Shown one piece after another: positions 8,350-17,472 of a stretch of 64,000 nucleotides of DNA. Origin of the DNA: Desulfofarcimen acetoxidans DSM 771 (GTDB lineage: Bacteria > Bacillota > Desulfotomaculia > Desulfotomaculales > Desulfofarciminaceae). Position numbers and translations under genes: made by a program. The DNA lies in assembly GCF_000024205.1 (NCBI RefSeq), contig NC_013216.1:3348001-3412000 (forward strand), read 5' to 3'. The first letter of the stretch is position 1; every line of letters starts with the position of its first letter. Below the pieces are notes generated by a model, which was given only the letters and a program-made list of their open reading frames with translations, was not told where the DNA came from and did not search any database.

Positions 8350-10067
8350 AGAGATTAGTGATATCAAGCCCAACAAAACTAATTCGTAATATTGAATTCA
8401 AGTTGGGTATGAATTTGATTGTTGATGACACACCGGTTGATGATATTAAATCAACCGGCAACAATGTTGGTAAAACCACTGTTCTAAAACTTGTGGACTT
8501 CTGTTTAGGGGCAAAACCAAACATTATTTATACCGACACTGAAAACAGGAAAGAAGTTTATGACGTTGTAAAGAATTTTGTAATTGATGAAAAAATTGAA
8601 ATAACACTTACTTTGACAGATAGTTTAAGTACATCATGTGGAAGAGAAGTAGAGATTAGAAGAAATTTCTTGTCAAGAAAAAATGCTGTCAGAGAAATTA
8701 ATGGTGGGCCTGTATTAGACAAGGATTTTGAAGATGAATTAGAAAGACATATTATGCCTGATAAAGAAGTGGAAAAACCCACTTTTAGACAAGTTATCTC
8801 GCATAATATTAGGTATAAAGATGATAATATAAACAATACTTTAAAAACTCTTGACAAATATACGACAGATGTCGAATATGAAACTTTATATTTATACTTA
8901 TTGGGTTGTTCGTTTGGAGATGGTGCTTGGAAACAGGCTCTTATAACAATGATTAACCAAGAAAATGCTTTTAGAGAAAGATTAGAACAAAATCGAGACA
9001 AAACGACTTATGAAATAGCCCTGTCAATGATTGATGATGATATTGCTATGTTGAATGAGAAAAAGGCTTTGTTCAATCTCAATGAAAACTTTGAACAAGA
9101 TATGGAGCAGTTAAACTCAATCAAGTATAAAATAAATAAAAACAGTTCCTTGATCAGCAAGATAGAAATCAGGAAAAATTTAATTGAGGAATCTGTTCAA
9201 GAATTGAAGCAAAGCCAGTCATCTATTGACCTATTACAACTAAAAATTCTGTATAACGAAGTTAATATGAATATTTCAGGTATTCAAAAGACTTTTGAAG
9301 ATTTAGTAACGTACCACAACAAAATGCTGGTTGAAAAGTCACGGTTTATTTCAAAAGAACTACCAGAATTAACTGACAATCTAAAGCATGCCCAACAAGA
9401 ATTGGCATTGTTGTTACAGCAAGAAAAAGAACTTTCGAGCAAAATTTCCAAAAGCGATTCATTTGAGGAATTAGAGGAAATAATTATATCCTTAAATGAA
9501 AAGTATCGGACAAAAGGGGAATATGAAAGTATTATCTCACAGGTAAATGAAGTCGAAAATAATATTGCAAAACTAAATGAAAAAATAGAAAAAATTGACA
9601 AATACTTGTTTTCAAATGACTTTGAAGACCTCTTAAAAGAGCAAATTAAGAAGTTCAATAAATTTTTTTCAAAAATATCCCAAGAATTATATGGCGAGAA
9701 ATACGCGTTAACTTATAAAAAAGATATTAACAAAAAAGGACAGCAGGTATACAAGTTTAACGCATTTAATGCAAACATGAGTTCCGGAAAGAAACAGGGT
9801 GAAATATTGTGTTTTGATTTGGCATACACTATGTTTGCTGACGAAGAAAACATTCCCTGTCTCCATTTTTTACTTAATGATAAGAAAGAATTAATGCACG
9901 ACAACCAATTAATAAAGGTTGCAGAGTTCGTTCGAGATAATAATACCCAGTTGGTATTATCGATTCTAAAGGATAAACTCCCTGAACAAGCGTTAAATAC
10001 GGCTCATATTGCCGTAGAATTGTCCCAAAAAGATAAGTTGTTTAGAATCGAAACAATGGATAATTAG
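8340..10067 (+). CDS. SMC-like ABC ATPase, DUF2326 type (ABC-3C system)
   Basis: 575 aa. The Walker A motif GNNVGKTT lies at about residues 40-47, after MYLKRLVISS and a short strand region. A long coiled coil spans about 215-470 (Glu/Lys/Asn-rich heptads). The C-terminal ATPase half has MSSGKKQGEILCFDLAYTMF (signature-like) and PCLHFLLNDKK (Walker B region), then LIKVAEFV. Order and length match DUF2326-containing SMC/RecN-like ATPases of ABC-3C systems. It is cotranslated with the middle component (10-nt overlap). All catalytic landmarks are present and there is no frameshift, so it is probably functional. Confidence 0.82.
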   Translation: MYLKRLVISSPTKLIRNIEFKLGMNLIVDDTPVDDIKSTGNNVGKTTVLKLVDFCLGAKPNIIYTDTENRKEVYDVVKNFVIDEKIEITLTLTDSLSTSCGREVEIRRNFLSRKNAVREINGGPVLDKDFEDELERHIMPDKEVEKPTFRQVISHNIRYKDDNINNTLKTLDKYTTDVEYETLYLYLLGCSFGDGAWKQALITMINQENAFRERLEQNRDKTTYEIALSMIDDDIAMLNEKKALFNLNENFEQDMEQLNSIKYKINKNSSLISKIEIRKNLIEESVQELKQSQSSIDLLQLKILYNEVNMNISGIQKTFEDLVTYHNKMLVEKSRFISKELPELTDNLKHAQQELALLLQQEKELSSKISKSDSFEELEEIIISLNEKYRTKGEYESIISQVNEVENNIAKLNEKIEKIDKYLFSNDFEDLLKEQIKKFNKFFSKISQELYGEKYALTYKKDINKKGQQVYKFNAFNANMSSGKKQGEILCFDLAYTMFADEENIPCLHFLLNDKKELMHDNQLIKVAEFVRDNNTQLVLSILKDKLPEQALNTAHIAVELSQKDKLFRIETMDN

Positions 10068-10103
10068 GAACAGTTGGTTTGTATAAAATTTCATTGTACA
10101 TAC

Positions 10104-10140
10104 ATTCTCCCTCCAACCTAGATAGAGTTGTAGGGAGAAT
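10104..10140. terminator. Hairpin after the ABC-3C operon
   Basis: ATTCTCCCT and AGGGAGAAT pair perfectly, with a further AAC/GTT pairing inside. There is no clear T tract on either side, so termination strength is uncertain. Confidence 0.5.
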
Positions 10141-10143
10141 TCC

Positions 10144-10168
10144 ACTTCGGGCCAAGTTGGCCCGAAGT
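10144..10168. repeat. 25-bp palindrome, copy A
   Basis: Arms ACTTCGGGCCAA and TTGGCCCGAAGT around a single central G. It directly follows the stop codon of the coupling-protein remnant on the minus strand. Copies B (11635) and C (12445) are nearly identical. Confidence 0.8.
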
Positions 10169-11210
10169 TATGCAAACGCTTCCAGATCGTCCAAATCGTC
10201 ATAGTTGAGAATCTCCTCATCTGTGGCGGTGTCCTCTCCGAGCGCGTCTACCTCATAGACAGTGTACTGTTCGTCCGGCTTTACCTCCATGCGCCGGTTG
10301 ATAAGGGAAGAAATGTCGAAGCTGTTGCGTTTGTCAGCTTCGACGGTGTACTTGTAGTTGGGATGCTTTTTCAGGTCATACTTGGGTGACATGAAGGGAC
10401 GGAGGCCGCGAAGTTGCAAAATGCACTTTGAACCGTCCATTGTGATCAGTTCATCGATGGTCATAAGTTCTTTGCCGAGCTGTTGCAGGTTTTGACCGTG
10501 GCTTTGTTGCATCCCCCGCGTGATGCTTTCGGTATACATGGAAATGGTTTCTTTCCCCAAAGCCTCCGAAAGCTCCTTGATGGTAGTATGCTCCCGACCT
10601 CCTAAGAAAATGACCGAATCCATGTTGCCCATGATGGTTTCAGCATGGTCTTTGTAAAGGGCCTTCAACTGGCTCTGTGCCTGCAAAAACAGGCATATAC
10701 TGCACTCACGCGAACGAATGACTGCACAGATTCTTTCCAACTGCAACACTTGTCCCGTATTGGCGGCCTCATCCCACAGGACGCGCACATGATGGGGCAA
10801 GCGCCCGCCGCACTTGTTGTCAGCCCTCTCACACAAAAGATTGAACATCTGAGAAAAAGCCAACGCGACAATAAAGTTGTAGGTGTTATATGTGTCAGAA
10901 ATGACAAAAAACGTCCCTGTTTTCCGGTCACCCATGCGGACAAGCTCCAGCTCGTCGTAGCTCATGATTTCCCGAAGCTGCGGAATGTCGAAGGGAGCCA
11001 GCCGCACTCTGCAGGAAATCAAAATGCTTTTCGCCGTTTTTCCGCTTGCCAGCTTATACTTTTTATATTGTCTGACCGCAAAATGATTCTGTTTCCGTTT
11101 TTCTAGCCCGGCAAACATATAGTCCACAGCATTGCGGAAATTTTCATCATCTTCCCGGACTTCCATGCTGTTATCATGTCCATCAGGGTATTCATGTTGC
11201 GTTCTTCCTC
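10168..11210 (-). pseudogene. VirD4/TcpA-type coupling protein, 5' half deleted and frameshifted
   Basis: The 332-aa open part (from 11166) matches the C-terminal half of the type IV coupling protein of Tn1549-like elements: LDIPQ-like PFDIPQLREIMSY, VRVLWDEAANTGQ (Walker B region), SRECSICLFLQAQSQLKALY, GGREHTTIKELSEALGKETI. The N-terminal membrane segments and Walker A are absent. Upstream in another frame, EEERNMNTLMDMITA (11210-11166) is also coupling-protein interior. One base is missing at the ITA/MEV junction (GCATGG for GCAATGG). The 5' edge is fused directly into the end of pcfB, so a deletion removed the last part of pcfB and the first half of this gene. Non-functional. Confidence 0.85.
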
Positions 11211-11569
11211 CGGCCCATCACCAGCTTGGTATATTCGGAGAAAGCCGTCGTAATCGCGTTGGCCTGTCCCGCTTTGAAGAACAGCAGGTATTTCCTTGGC
11301 CCAGTTTTATGAAAAGCGTAATCTATATTCCATTTCCGGGCCACGCGGTCAAAGAACTTCGTTTCTCCATCCAGCGGCAGGGCGCTGGTGGAAACGCGGT
11401 GGTTCATCAGCTTTTTCACGCTCTGTTTGCCCTGTGGGGTCTGCGCTTTGTGATACTCCTTTTGGATTTTCTGCAAAGCCGCCTCCAGCGCATTTGCCAG
11501 CGTCTTTACGGAGAGTTTGGCCACATTTACTGAAACGGCAACTATCCGGCGTTCTATATCTTCCTGCAT
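11192..11569 (-). CDS. PcfB-family (DUF3801) protein, C-terminus replaced by deletion
   Basis: 125 aa. The DUF3801 features are seen: VAKLSVKTLANALEAAL near the N-terminus, GKQSVKKLMNH in the middle, and FDRVARKWNIDYAFHK with KYLLFFKAGQANAITTAF. PcfB-like proteins assist the coupling protein in conjugation. The last residues (MGRRKNAT) come from reading coupling-protein DNA in a different frame, so the natural C-terminus has been lost through the same deletion that truncated the downstream gene. RBS AGGAGGTTTTTATGC lies before the start. Confidence 0.75.
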   Translation of the reverse strand: MQEDIERRIVAVSVNVAKLSVKTLANALEAALQKIQKEYHKAQTPQGKQSVKKLMNHRVSTSALPLDGETKFFDRVARKWNIDYAFHKTGPRKYLLFFKAGQANAITTAFSEYTKLVMGRRKNAT

Positions 11570-11634
11570 AAAAACCTCCTTTCAAACCGCTATTTTCCAT
11601 ACTGCGGCGGCATACGCAGGGGCGCATGGGGAGT

Positions 11635-11659
11635 ACTTCAGACCAAGTTGGCCCGAAGT
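11635..11659. repeat. 25-bp palindrome, copy B
   Basis: Same palindrome as at 10144 with two G-to-A changes in the left arm (ACTTCAGACCAA), so pairing is slightly imperfect. It lies between the DUF6674-like pseudogene and pcfB. Confidence 0.75.
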
Positions 11660-11662
11660 GAT

Positions 11663-12356
11663 CTACCGTTCGACGTGAGAAGGGCGGGGCCGCTCTGCTG
11701 TAGGCGCATCCTTTTTCCCTTGCGCGATCTGCTCATTGAGCGTTTGCATGGTTTTCTGAATAGAGGGCTTTCGTTCCACAGCCTGTTCCAAGGTGTCCAG
11801 TTGGGAAAGGGCGGTTTCCAAACTCTTTTTCATAGCGGAAAGACAAGCGCGGTTGGTATGAAACGGAGCCTGCAACGCTTTTGCCAATTTTCCCACAGAT
11901 TTAGCGTTCTATATAGCTTCTTTTCCCACCATAGCACGAACCATATTTTTAATATGCCGCCCGGCCTCGTGATACTCGATACTCACAAGTTCAATATTTA
12001 AAATTGTCTCTTCGTTAAACCGGATGCTTTTGCCCAAATCATCACGCATAGCTTCCAACACGGGCCTGATTTTGAAAAAACGGGCGGTATTGTCAAACGC
12101 AACAATTCCCTTTTCCTTAAAAGCGGCAACGGCATTTTTACAGCCGTCTATGATGTTCTGCTTTGCCTTGTCCAGCCGTTCCCGCAAAACAGTCATGGGC
12201 TAGTGTTGCCGCTTCCTCAGCGGTCATTTCCGGGGCCGGAGCATCACCGGCAATCTCTGTCGGCTCAATAGCGGGAGCACTTGATTCCTCTGCCGGTGCT
12301 TCATTTTATGGCATGGTTTTCACATCATCCGGCTTGTTTGGCTCATTTTTTGCCAT
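11663..12356 (-). pseudogene. Decayed accessory gene of the conjugative element (DUF6674-like)
   Basis: The gene starts well (AAGGAGGTAAAGTGC then ATG at 12356, MAKNEPNKPDDVKTMP) but meets an in-frame TAA after 16 codons. The frame resumes (NEAPAEESSAPAIEP), shifts near 12196, continues as LRERLDKAKQNIIDGCKNAV through HIKNMVRAMVGKEAI, and hits an in-frame TAG at about 11909. It then continues in the same frame as VGKLAKALQAPFHTNRACLS to 11663. The middle and end resemble the DUF6674-type cytoplasmic protein found upstream of pcfB in Tn1549-like elements (family name from memory). Two nonsense codons and one frameshift make it clearly dead. Confidence 0.75.
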
Positions 12357-12444
12357 GCACTTTACCTCCTTCTGTTTTATGGCATGAAAAAAGGGCCTGA
12401 TTTTTCAATCAGACCCTACGGGATATGCTCAATCCCCCCTTTCT

Positions 12445-12469
12445 ACTTCGGGCCAAATTAGCCCGAAGC
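12445..12469. repeat. 25-bp palindrome, copy C
   Basis: ACTTCGGGCCAA, central A, then TTAGCCCGAAGC. Two to three changes from copy A, still a strong hairpin. It sits upstream of the DUF6674-like pseudogene. Confidence 0.75.
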
Positions 12470-12633
12470 AACGGCCCCACAAACAAAGCGCCGCCCCTTG
12501 TCCAGTGGGCGGAGCTTATGTTAGTTGGTAGTCCGTTCCGGTTTTTTTATCGTTTGTACCCTTGTAAAGAAAAGATAATTATGCTGCAACACGACACGTT
12601 GCAACATAATTATAGGGAGTGCAGATCATGCAA

Positions 12634-12670
12634 AATAAACGACTACCGGTTTAGCCGATAGTCGTTTATT
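12634..12670. terminator. Long perfect hairpin at the inner edge of the conjugative remnant
   Basis: AATAAACGACTA and TAGTCGTTTATT pair over 12 bp, with CGG/CCG pairing inside. It may be a terminator or a boundary hairpin. It lies between the element remnant and the fragment at 12666-12850. Confidence 0.5.
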
Positions 12671-12850
12671 GATGGCTGAAAGTCACAACCTCGTGCACAA
12701 AGATGCTGTCCCCAATATCTTTTTTCAGCTCAGGAAATTCTTCATGAAGCAATTTTGATGATCTTCCCTTTAGATACTGAGCAGTATATTCTGTATCTCT
12801 ATAATCAGGTGCATTAACCCTTATTAAAACCACTCTTGCGTTTATCTTCT
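12666..12850 (-). pseudogene. Possible remnant of an IS200/IS605-type TnpA C-terminus
   Basis: An open frame without a start codon reads RVVLIRVNAPDYRDTEY, then QYLKGRSSKLLHEFPELKK and a short tail. The LKGRSSKLL-EFP-LKK segment resembles the region of small Y1 transposases around their late helix (KGRSSRxLRxEFP). No HUH motif or catalytic Tyr is present. It overlaps the end of the DUF1992 gene. Weak call. Confidence 0.3.
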
Positions 12851-13165
12851 CGTTCTTTTTTCCATTATAATACTATACCTGATGCTGGTTTCGTCTAATT
12901 TCTTTTTGAGCGAATTTTTCTTTTCTATGTTCTGACATTCATCCATTAATTTCCCCAAAGATTCTATTTCTTTCAAGAGTGCGACCTCATTGGGAACTAA
13001 TCCTGAATTTTTCATTATGATATAGGCTAACCGCTCTTCTTTTGGAACAAAGGCCATGTTTTCAATAACAATTGGCTTACCGGCCCCCGGTAAATCTTTT
13101 AACTCCCCTTTTTTAATAGCCTCCCGAATTTTAAATTCCGCAACTCTGGCAAAAGTATCATGCAT
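12842..13165 (-). CDS. DUF1992 (DnaJ-homologue subfamily C member 28-like) protein
   Basis: 107 aa from the ATG at 13165 (GGGTGAG upstream); a TTG at 13171 is the alternative. The conserved opening is present: VAEFKIREAIKKGELKDLPGAGKPI, written here in part as IREAIKKGE and LPGAGKPI. It is followed by PKEERLAYIIMKNSGLVP and a C-terminal helical part. This matches DUF1992 proteins, small soluble proteins of unknown function widespread in bacteria. It is the first chromosomal gene to the right of the mobile remnants. Confidence 0.85.
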   Translation of the reverse strand: MHDTFARVAEFKIREAIKKGELKDLPGAGKPIVIENMAFVPKEERLAYIIMKNSGLVPNEVALLKEIESLGKLMDECQNIEKKNSLKKKLDETSIRYSIIMEKRTRR

Positions 13166-13445
13166 ATCCAACTCACCCGGCCTTTAAAAGTTTTGGTCTA
13201 CGAGTAACCTTTCAGATCCATTGGTATACTTCCTCATGATGAATATGCAATATCAAAGAATAAATTATATTATTATACATTTGATATCAGTATACAGTGT
13301 GTAATATTTTATTGTTATTTTGCCTCAAAGTTGCTCGTATGTCAATACCCATAATTTACTTTTCAATAAACTTAAAATTACAAGAAAGTTACTTAAACGA
13401 TTTATTGTTACACTATAAATAAGCATAATTTTATGGAATATAAGT

Positions 13446-13486
13446 AAAAAACCCCTGAAACTGTTGAAACAACAATTTCAAGGGTC
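13446..13486 (-). terminator. Terminator of the nucleoside kinase gene
   Basis: On the minus strand CCCTTGAAA and TTTCAGGGG pair around a 14-nt loop and are followed by TTTTTT. Confidence 0.75.
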
Positions 13487-13515
13487 AAAAATGATATCTC
13501 TATAAACATATCCCA

Positions 13516-15174
13516 TCACACTATCCTGCTTCCCCCAATAAACTCTTTAAGTATAGATGTCGGAGGGATATCCACTTCTTCCTCAATATCTTGAAAATAC
13601 CTGATAAATTTCAAAAGCCTGGTGGCCTCAATGTAGCCTTCCTCAGTCTTGCCAATTTTCTCCAATAGGGGAACCACATACTTTTTCAATACCGCCAGTT
13701 CATACATTAAGGTTGAATTAAACATGGCATCGGCTTTTTCCTGATAGGGGAAGATGTATCTTTCCTCGCCCCTGCGTACTGAATTCCACATCTTAATTGT
13801 AGACTGAGCATCATGCCCCCTGAACTGGTTATCCCTGACAATCCTTCTGATCAGCCTGGCATCAGTAATGGATATTCTGTTATGATAATCCAAGTTAGGT
13901 TGAGTAAGCGGGCAAATATAAATTTTAAACTTTTGATCTTCCGGAATTGAAGAAGTCAATAAACTATTTAAGCCATGAATGCCTTCTATAATCAGAGGCT
14001 GGTTGGCATCGATTTTAAGCCTATTTCCATTATATTCTCTTTTACCCAATTTAAAATTAAAACTGGGCAGATCAACTGCTTTCCCTTCTAAAAGTTTCTT
14101 CAAATGATAATTAAAGAGTTCCAGGTCCAAAGCGTAAATAGATTCAAAATCGTATTGCCCGTTTTCATCCAGAGGGGTCATTTCTCGGGAAACAAAATAA
14201 TCATCCAGTGAAATAGAAACCGGTTTAAATCCATTCACTTTCAATTGAATAGCTAATCTTTTAGAAAAACTTGTTTTCCCTGAAGAAGACGGACCGGCTA
14301 TCAAAATAATCCTTCCCTTGGACGGATTCGATACTATGGCATCCGCAATTTTAATTATCTTATTCTCATGCAATGCTTCCACTGTTCTAATCAACTCAGG
14401 GTATTCTTTATTAGCAATGATCTGATTAAGTTCCCCCACATAATTAACACCCATGACCATGGCCCATTCTTTAGTCTCCCTAAAAATTTTTAACAATTTG
14501 GGCTGTGGTACGTGTTGTGTCAACTTATTAGGATTATCTTTTCTGGGACATAATATAACCACTCCCTGGTCTTCCAAAACCAAATCAAAGAGACGCAGAT
14601 ATCCTGTTGACGGCACTAAAAAGCCATGAAAATAATCTTTATAATCATCCAATGAATAAAGACTTATATTTCTTTTATTAATATTTTTAAACAAAGTTAT
14701 CTTTTCCTGGCGATTAGTCTCTTCTTGAAATAACTTAATCGCGTACTCAAGCGGTAATTTTTCCTTAACAAAAGGAATATCTTGTTGAACAAGCTCATGC
14801 ATTCTGGCTTTGATTTTTGCAACGAATTGTTCATTTATAGCAGGGTAGTTGATAATTTTGCAATACTGGCCCCTGCTTAAAGTATGGCACAGCTCTACAC
14901 GGGCTTCTTCAAAAATATCATTGGTAGCTTTGATAAAAAGAAAGGATAGTGAACGTTTGTATGCCTTTTGACCGTTAGTGGTAGTTAAATCCAAAAAGCT
15001 TATCTCAGCGTCCTCTTCAACTTTATAAGTTAAATCTTTCAATTCACTGTTTACCGTTCCCAAAACAATTGTCCCAATGGGCGAGTTTCCGAAATTTCTG
15101 CTAATTTCCTCAAGTGAAGTGCCGCTATTGTATTCATAATGATTACCGCTTATTTTTACACTAATTTTCTTCAA
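13516..15174 (-). CDS. Uridine-kinase-like nucleoside kinase with TGS/SAD-like N-terminus
   Basis: 552 aa starting at TTG 15174, which has GAGGAG 8 nt upstream; the upstream ATG frame to 15255 lacks one. Residues 1-65 resemble a TGS domain (GTSLEEISRNF). The next 150 residues resemble the second additional domain of threonyl-tRNA synthetase. A P-loop kinase domain follows with GPSSSGKTSFSKRL at about 293 and SLDDYFVSREMTP, then the uridine kinase-like IIEGIHGLN and RIVRDNQFRGHDAQSTIKMW. This fusion is a recognised Firmicutes/Bacteroidetes nucleoside (uridine) kinase type. It would phosphorylate uridine or cytidine in salvage; the exact substrate is inferred. Its own terminator follows. Confidence 0.85.
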   Translation of the reverse strand: MKKISVKISGNHYEYNSGTSLEEISRNFGNSPIGTIVLGTVNSELKDLTYKVEEDAEISFLDLTTTNGQKAYKRSLSFLFIKATNDIFEEARVELCHTLSRGQYCKIINYPAINEQFVAKIKARMHELVQQDIPFVKEKLPLEYAIKLFQEETNRQEKITLFKNINKRNISLYSLDDYKDYFHGFLVPSTGYLRLFDLVLEDQGVVILCPRKDNPNKLTQHVPQPKLLKIFRETKEWAMVMGVNYVGELNQIIANKEYPELIRTVEALHENKIIKIADAIVSNPSKGRIILIAGPSSSGKTSFSKRLAIQLKVNGFKPVSISLDDYFVSREMTPLDENGQYDFESIYALDLELFNYHLKKLLEGKAVDLPSFNFKLGKREYNGNRLKIDANQPLIIEGIHGLNSLLTSSIPEDQKFKIYICPLTQPNLDYHNRISITDARLIRRIVRDNQFRGHDAQSTIKMWNSVRRGEERYIFPYQEKADAMFNSTLMYELAVLKKYVVPLLEKIGKTEEGYIEATRLLKFIRYFQDIEEEVDIPPTSILKEFIGGSRIV

Positions 15175-15304
15175 CTCTATCTCTCCTCGGTTAATAATGA
15201 GTCTCAAAGACAGAAATTTATCTATATATACATATATATTATAATAGTTCTCCAAAGGTATATAAAGAGTTAATTAATTGAATAAAAATATAGTCAGATA
15301 TTTG

Positions 15305-15365
15305 TACTTCATGAAACAATGATTTATCAACAAATCCATCAAAACATAATTTCTTAGACTAAAAT
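15305..15365 (+). repeat. Dispersed intergenic repeat, right-half fragment
   Basis: AAACAATGATTTATCAACAA, then CATCA and CATAATTTCTTAGA match the right half of the 155-bp repeat at 17318-17472. Confidence 0.6.
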
Positions 15366-15396
15366 TAAACAAGCCGCATCACAGCGGCTTGTTTCA
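15366..15396 (-). terminator. Terminator of rnj
   Basis: AAACAAGCCGC and GCGGCTTGTTT form an 11-bp perfect stem with a 6-nt loop and flanking A/T, 6 bp after the RNase J stop codon. Confidence 0.8.
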
Positions 15397-15401
15397 ACTG
15401 G

Positions 15402-17066
15402 CTAAACTTCCATAATAATAGGTAAAATCATTGGCCTTCTCCTAGTTCTCTCATACAAAAACTTGACTAGAGCATCACGAACATGAGATTTAATGGCAGC
15501 CCATTCTGTTATATTTCGCTCAAAACATTTATCCAAAGCACACTTAACCCGGTACTTGGCGTCATCCATTAAAGCTTCAGACTCTCTTACATACACAAAA
15601 CCCCTGGAAACAATATCCGGACCGGCTACCACCAACCCGTTTTCCCGGTTGATCGTAACAACAACAATAAGTATCCCGTCTTGCGACAACTGCTTGCGGT
15701 CACGCAAAACAATATTACCCACATCACCGACACCCAAACCGTCAACCAGTACTTTTCCCGCAGTTACACGCCCTGCCACTCTACCGCTCTTTCTGGTAAA
15801 GTCCAGTACCTGCCCGTTTTCGGCCACAAAAATCCTATCAGACGGTATACCCATATCACGAGCCAGTTCAGCATGCTTAATCAGCATACGGTACTCACCG
15901 TGTACCGGTACAAAAAACTTCGGTCTGATTAGATTAATCATCAATTTCAATTCTTCTTGGCTGGGATGCCCGGAAGCATGAATACCGGAAAATGTCTCAT
16001 AAATTACATGAGCACCCTTTTTGAAAAGCTGGTCAATTATGCGGGACACTAATTTTTCGTTGCCCGGAATAGGCGTGGCAGAAATAACAATCGTATCCCC
16101 CGGCAAAATTTCTACCTGCCTGTGATCAGAAGAAGCCATTCTGGTTAAAGCTGACATAGGCTCACCCTGGCTGCCCGTAGTCAAAATTGCTACCTGTTCA
16201 GGGGCCAGGGTTTTAGCCTCATCAAGCTCAATGAGGGTTCCCTCGGGTATATGCAAATAACCCAGCTCACTGGCTACATTAACAACATTTACCATACTCC
16301 TGCCAACCACGGCTACTTTTCTACCATACTTATAGGCATTACTTATTACTTGTTGAAGTCTGTGTACGTTTGAAGCAAAACTCGCTACTATGATTCTACC
16401 GGTTACCGTTCTAAATGTCTCATCAAAAGCAAATCCTACCCTGCGCTCGGATTCAGTATAGCCCGGACGTTCTACATTAGTACTATCCGATAATAGCACC
16501 AGCACTCCTTTTTCACCTAGTTGAGCAAAACGGTAAAAGTCTGTTATCTCACCGTCAACCGGAGTCTGGTCAATCTTAAAATCACCTGTATGCACAACTG
16601 TGCCGATAGGTGTATGAATAGCAATGGCCACAGCATCAGGAATACTGTGAGAAACACGAATAAACTCAACTTTAAACGGGCCAATACTTATAGTTTCACG
16701 AACTTTCACCATATTCAGCACAACATCATTAATCAAGTTCTGTTCTCTTAATTTACCCTGCAGTAAACCAAGAGTCAACTTTGTGCCGTATACAGGAACA
16801 TTTAACTGGCGCAGGACATAAGGCAATGCTCCGATATGATCTTCATGACCGTGCGTTAGAACAATGCCACGTACCATATCTTTGTTTTCAAGCAAATAGG
16901 TAATATCAGGAATAACAATATCAATGCCCAACATTTCCTCTTCAGGAAACATCAACCCGGAATCAATTATTAACAGGTTTTCCCCGTATCTCACCACCAT
17001 CATGTTTTTACCGATCTCCCCTAATCCACCAAGAGGAATAAGAGATAACTTGGGATCACGTGCCAA
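15402..17066 (-). CDS. rnj: Ribonuclease J
   Basis: 554 aa from TTG 17066, with AGGAGGTGTGGAT immediately upstream; the open frame extends to 17093 but that start would include the Shine-Dalgarno. The metallo-beta-lactamase motif HGHEDHIGALP lies at about residue 70. VHTGDFKIDQTPVDG, the beta-CASP signatures (LLSDSTNVERPG, SGIHASGHPSQEEL) and VPVHGEYRMLIKHA follow. RNase J is a 5'-to-3' exo- and endoribonuclease of the Gram-positive RNA decay machinery. Length equals B. subtilis RNase J1/J2 (about 555 aa). In relatives this gene precedes tepA, consistent with the tepA stump further downstream. Confidence 0.95.
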   Translation of the reverse strand: MARDPKLSLIPLGGLGEIGKNMMVVRYGENLLIIDSGLMFPEEEMLGIDIVIPDITYLLENKDMVRGIVLTHGHEDHIGALPYVLRQLNVPVYGTKLTLGLLQGKLREQNLINDVVLNMVKVRETISIGPFKVEFIRVSHSIPDAVAIAIHTPIGTVVHTGDFKIDQTPVDGEITDFYRFAQLGEKGVLVLLSDSTNVERPGYTESERRVGFAFDETFRTVTGRIIVASFASNVHRLQQVISNAYKYGRKVAVVGRSMVNVVNVASELGYLHIPEGTLIELDEAKTLAPEQVAILTTGSQGEPMSALTRMASSDHRQVEILPGDTIVISATPIPGNEKLVSRIIDQLFKKGAHVIYETFSGIHASGHPSQEELKLMINLIRPKFFVPVHGEYRMLIKHAELARDMGIPSDRIFVAENGQVLDFTRKSGRVAGRVTAGKVLVDGLGVGDVGNIVLRDRKQLSQDGILIVVVTINRENGLVVAGPDIVSRGFVYVRESEALMDDAKYRVKCALDKCFERNITEWAAIKSHVRDALVKFLYERTRRRPMILPIIMEV

Positions 17067-17317
17067 ATCCACACCTCCTAAAATATTATGCAATAAATAG
17101 TACTTAAAAGATTAAACAAAAAATAGGTGAGTATTTAGGAGAAGGTGGGAAAACCCGGTATTTAATTAACCCAGATCAGGAAAGCCGCCCCTTAAAACCT
17201 TAAAGCCTATTATACTTGATCTTATTATGATAAACAAGAGTCATAGATCTATAAGCAAAGATATTTAAATCACATAGGAAATCGCTAATATTATTCCAGA
17301 AGAAACAGGGTATCATG

Positions 17318-17472
17318 CAAGAAAGTCGCTTTAAGCGACTTTCGAGAAGCCATAGGCACTCGTACTCGTCGGAAATTATGCAGTACTAACCTTGCTTATC
17401 CAATATAAATATGCGCTTACATTAAACAATGATTTATCCGCAGATTCATCATGAGCATAATTTCCTAGAGTA
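17318..17472 (+). repeat. Dispersed intergenic repeat, full copy 1
   Basis: A 155-bp unit. It begins with a hairpin (AAAGTCGCTT/AAGCGACTTT), then CGAGAAGCCATAGGCACTCG, then GGAAATTATGC (17371-17381), about 73 bp of AT-rich spacer, and GCATAATTTCC (17455-17465). The two 11-bp ends of the inner part are exact inverted repeats. It is followed head-to-tail by copy 2. Confidence 0.9.

Noticed and set aside
10645-11106. 153-codon plus-strand frame
   Set aside because: Antisense to the coupling-protein remnant, no start signals.
12425-12661. 78-codon plus-strand frame
   Set aside because: Runs through two hairpins and lacks a ribosome-binding site.
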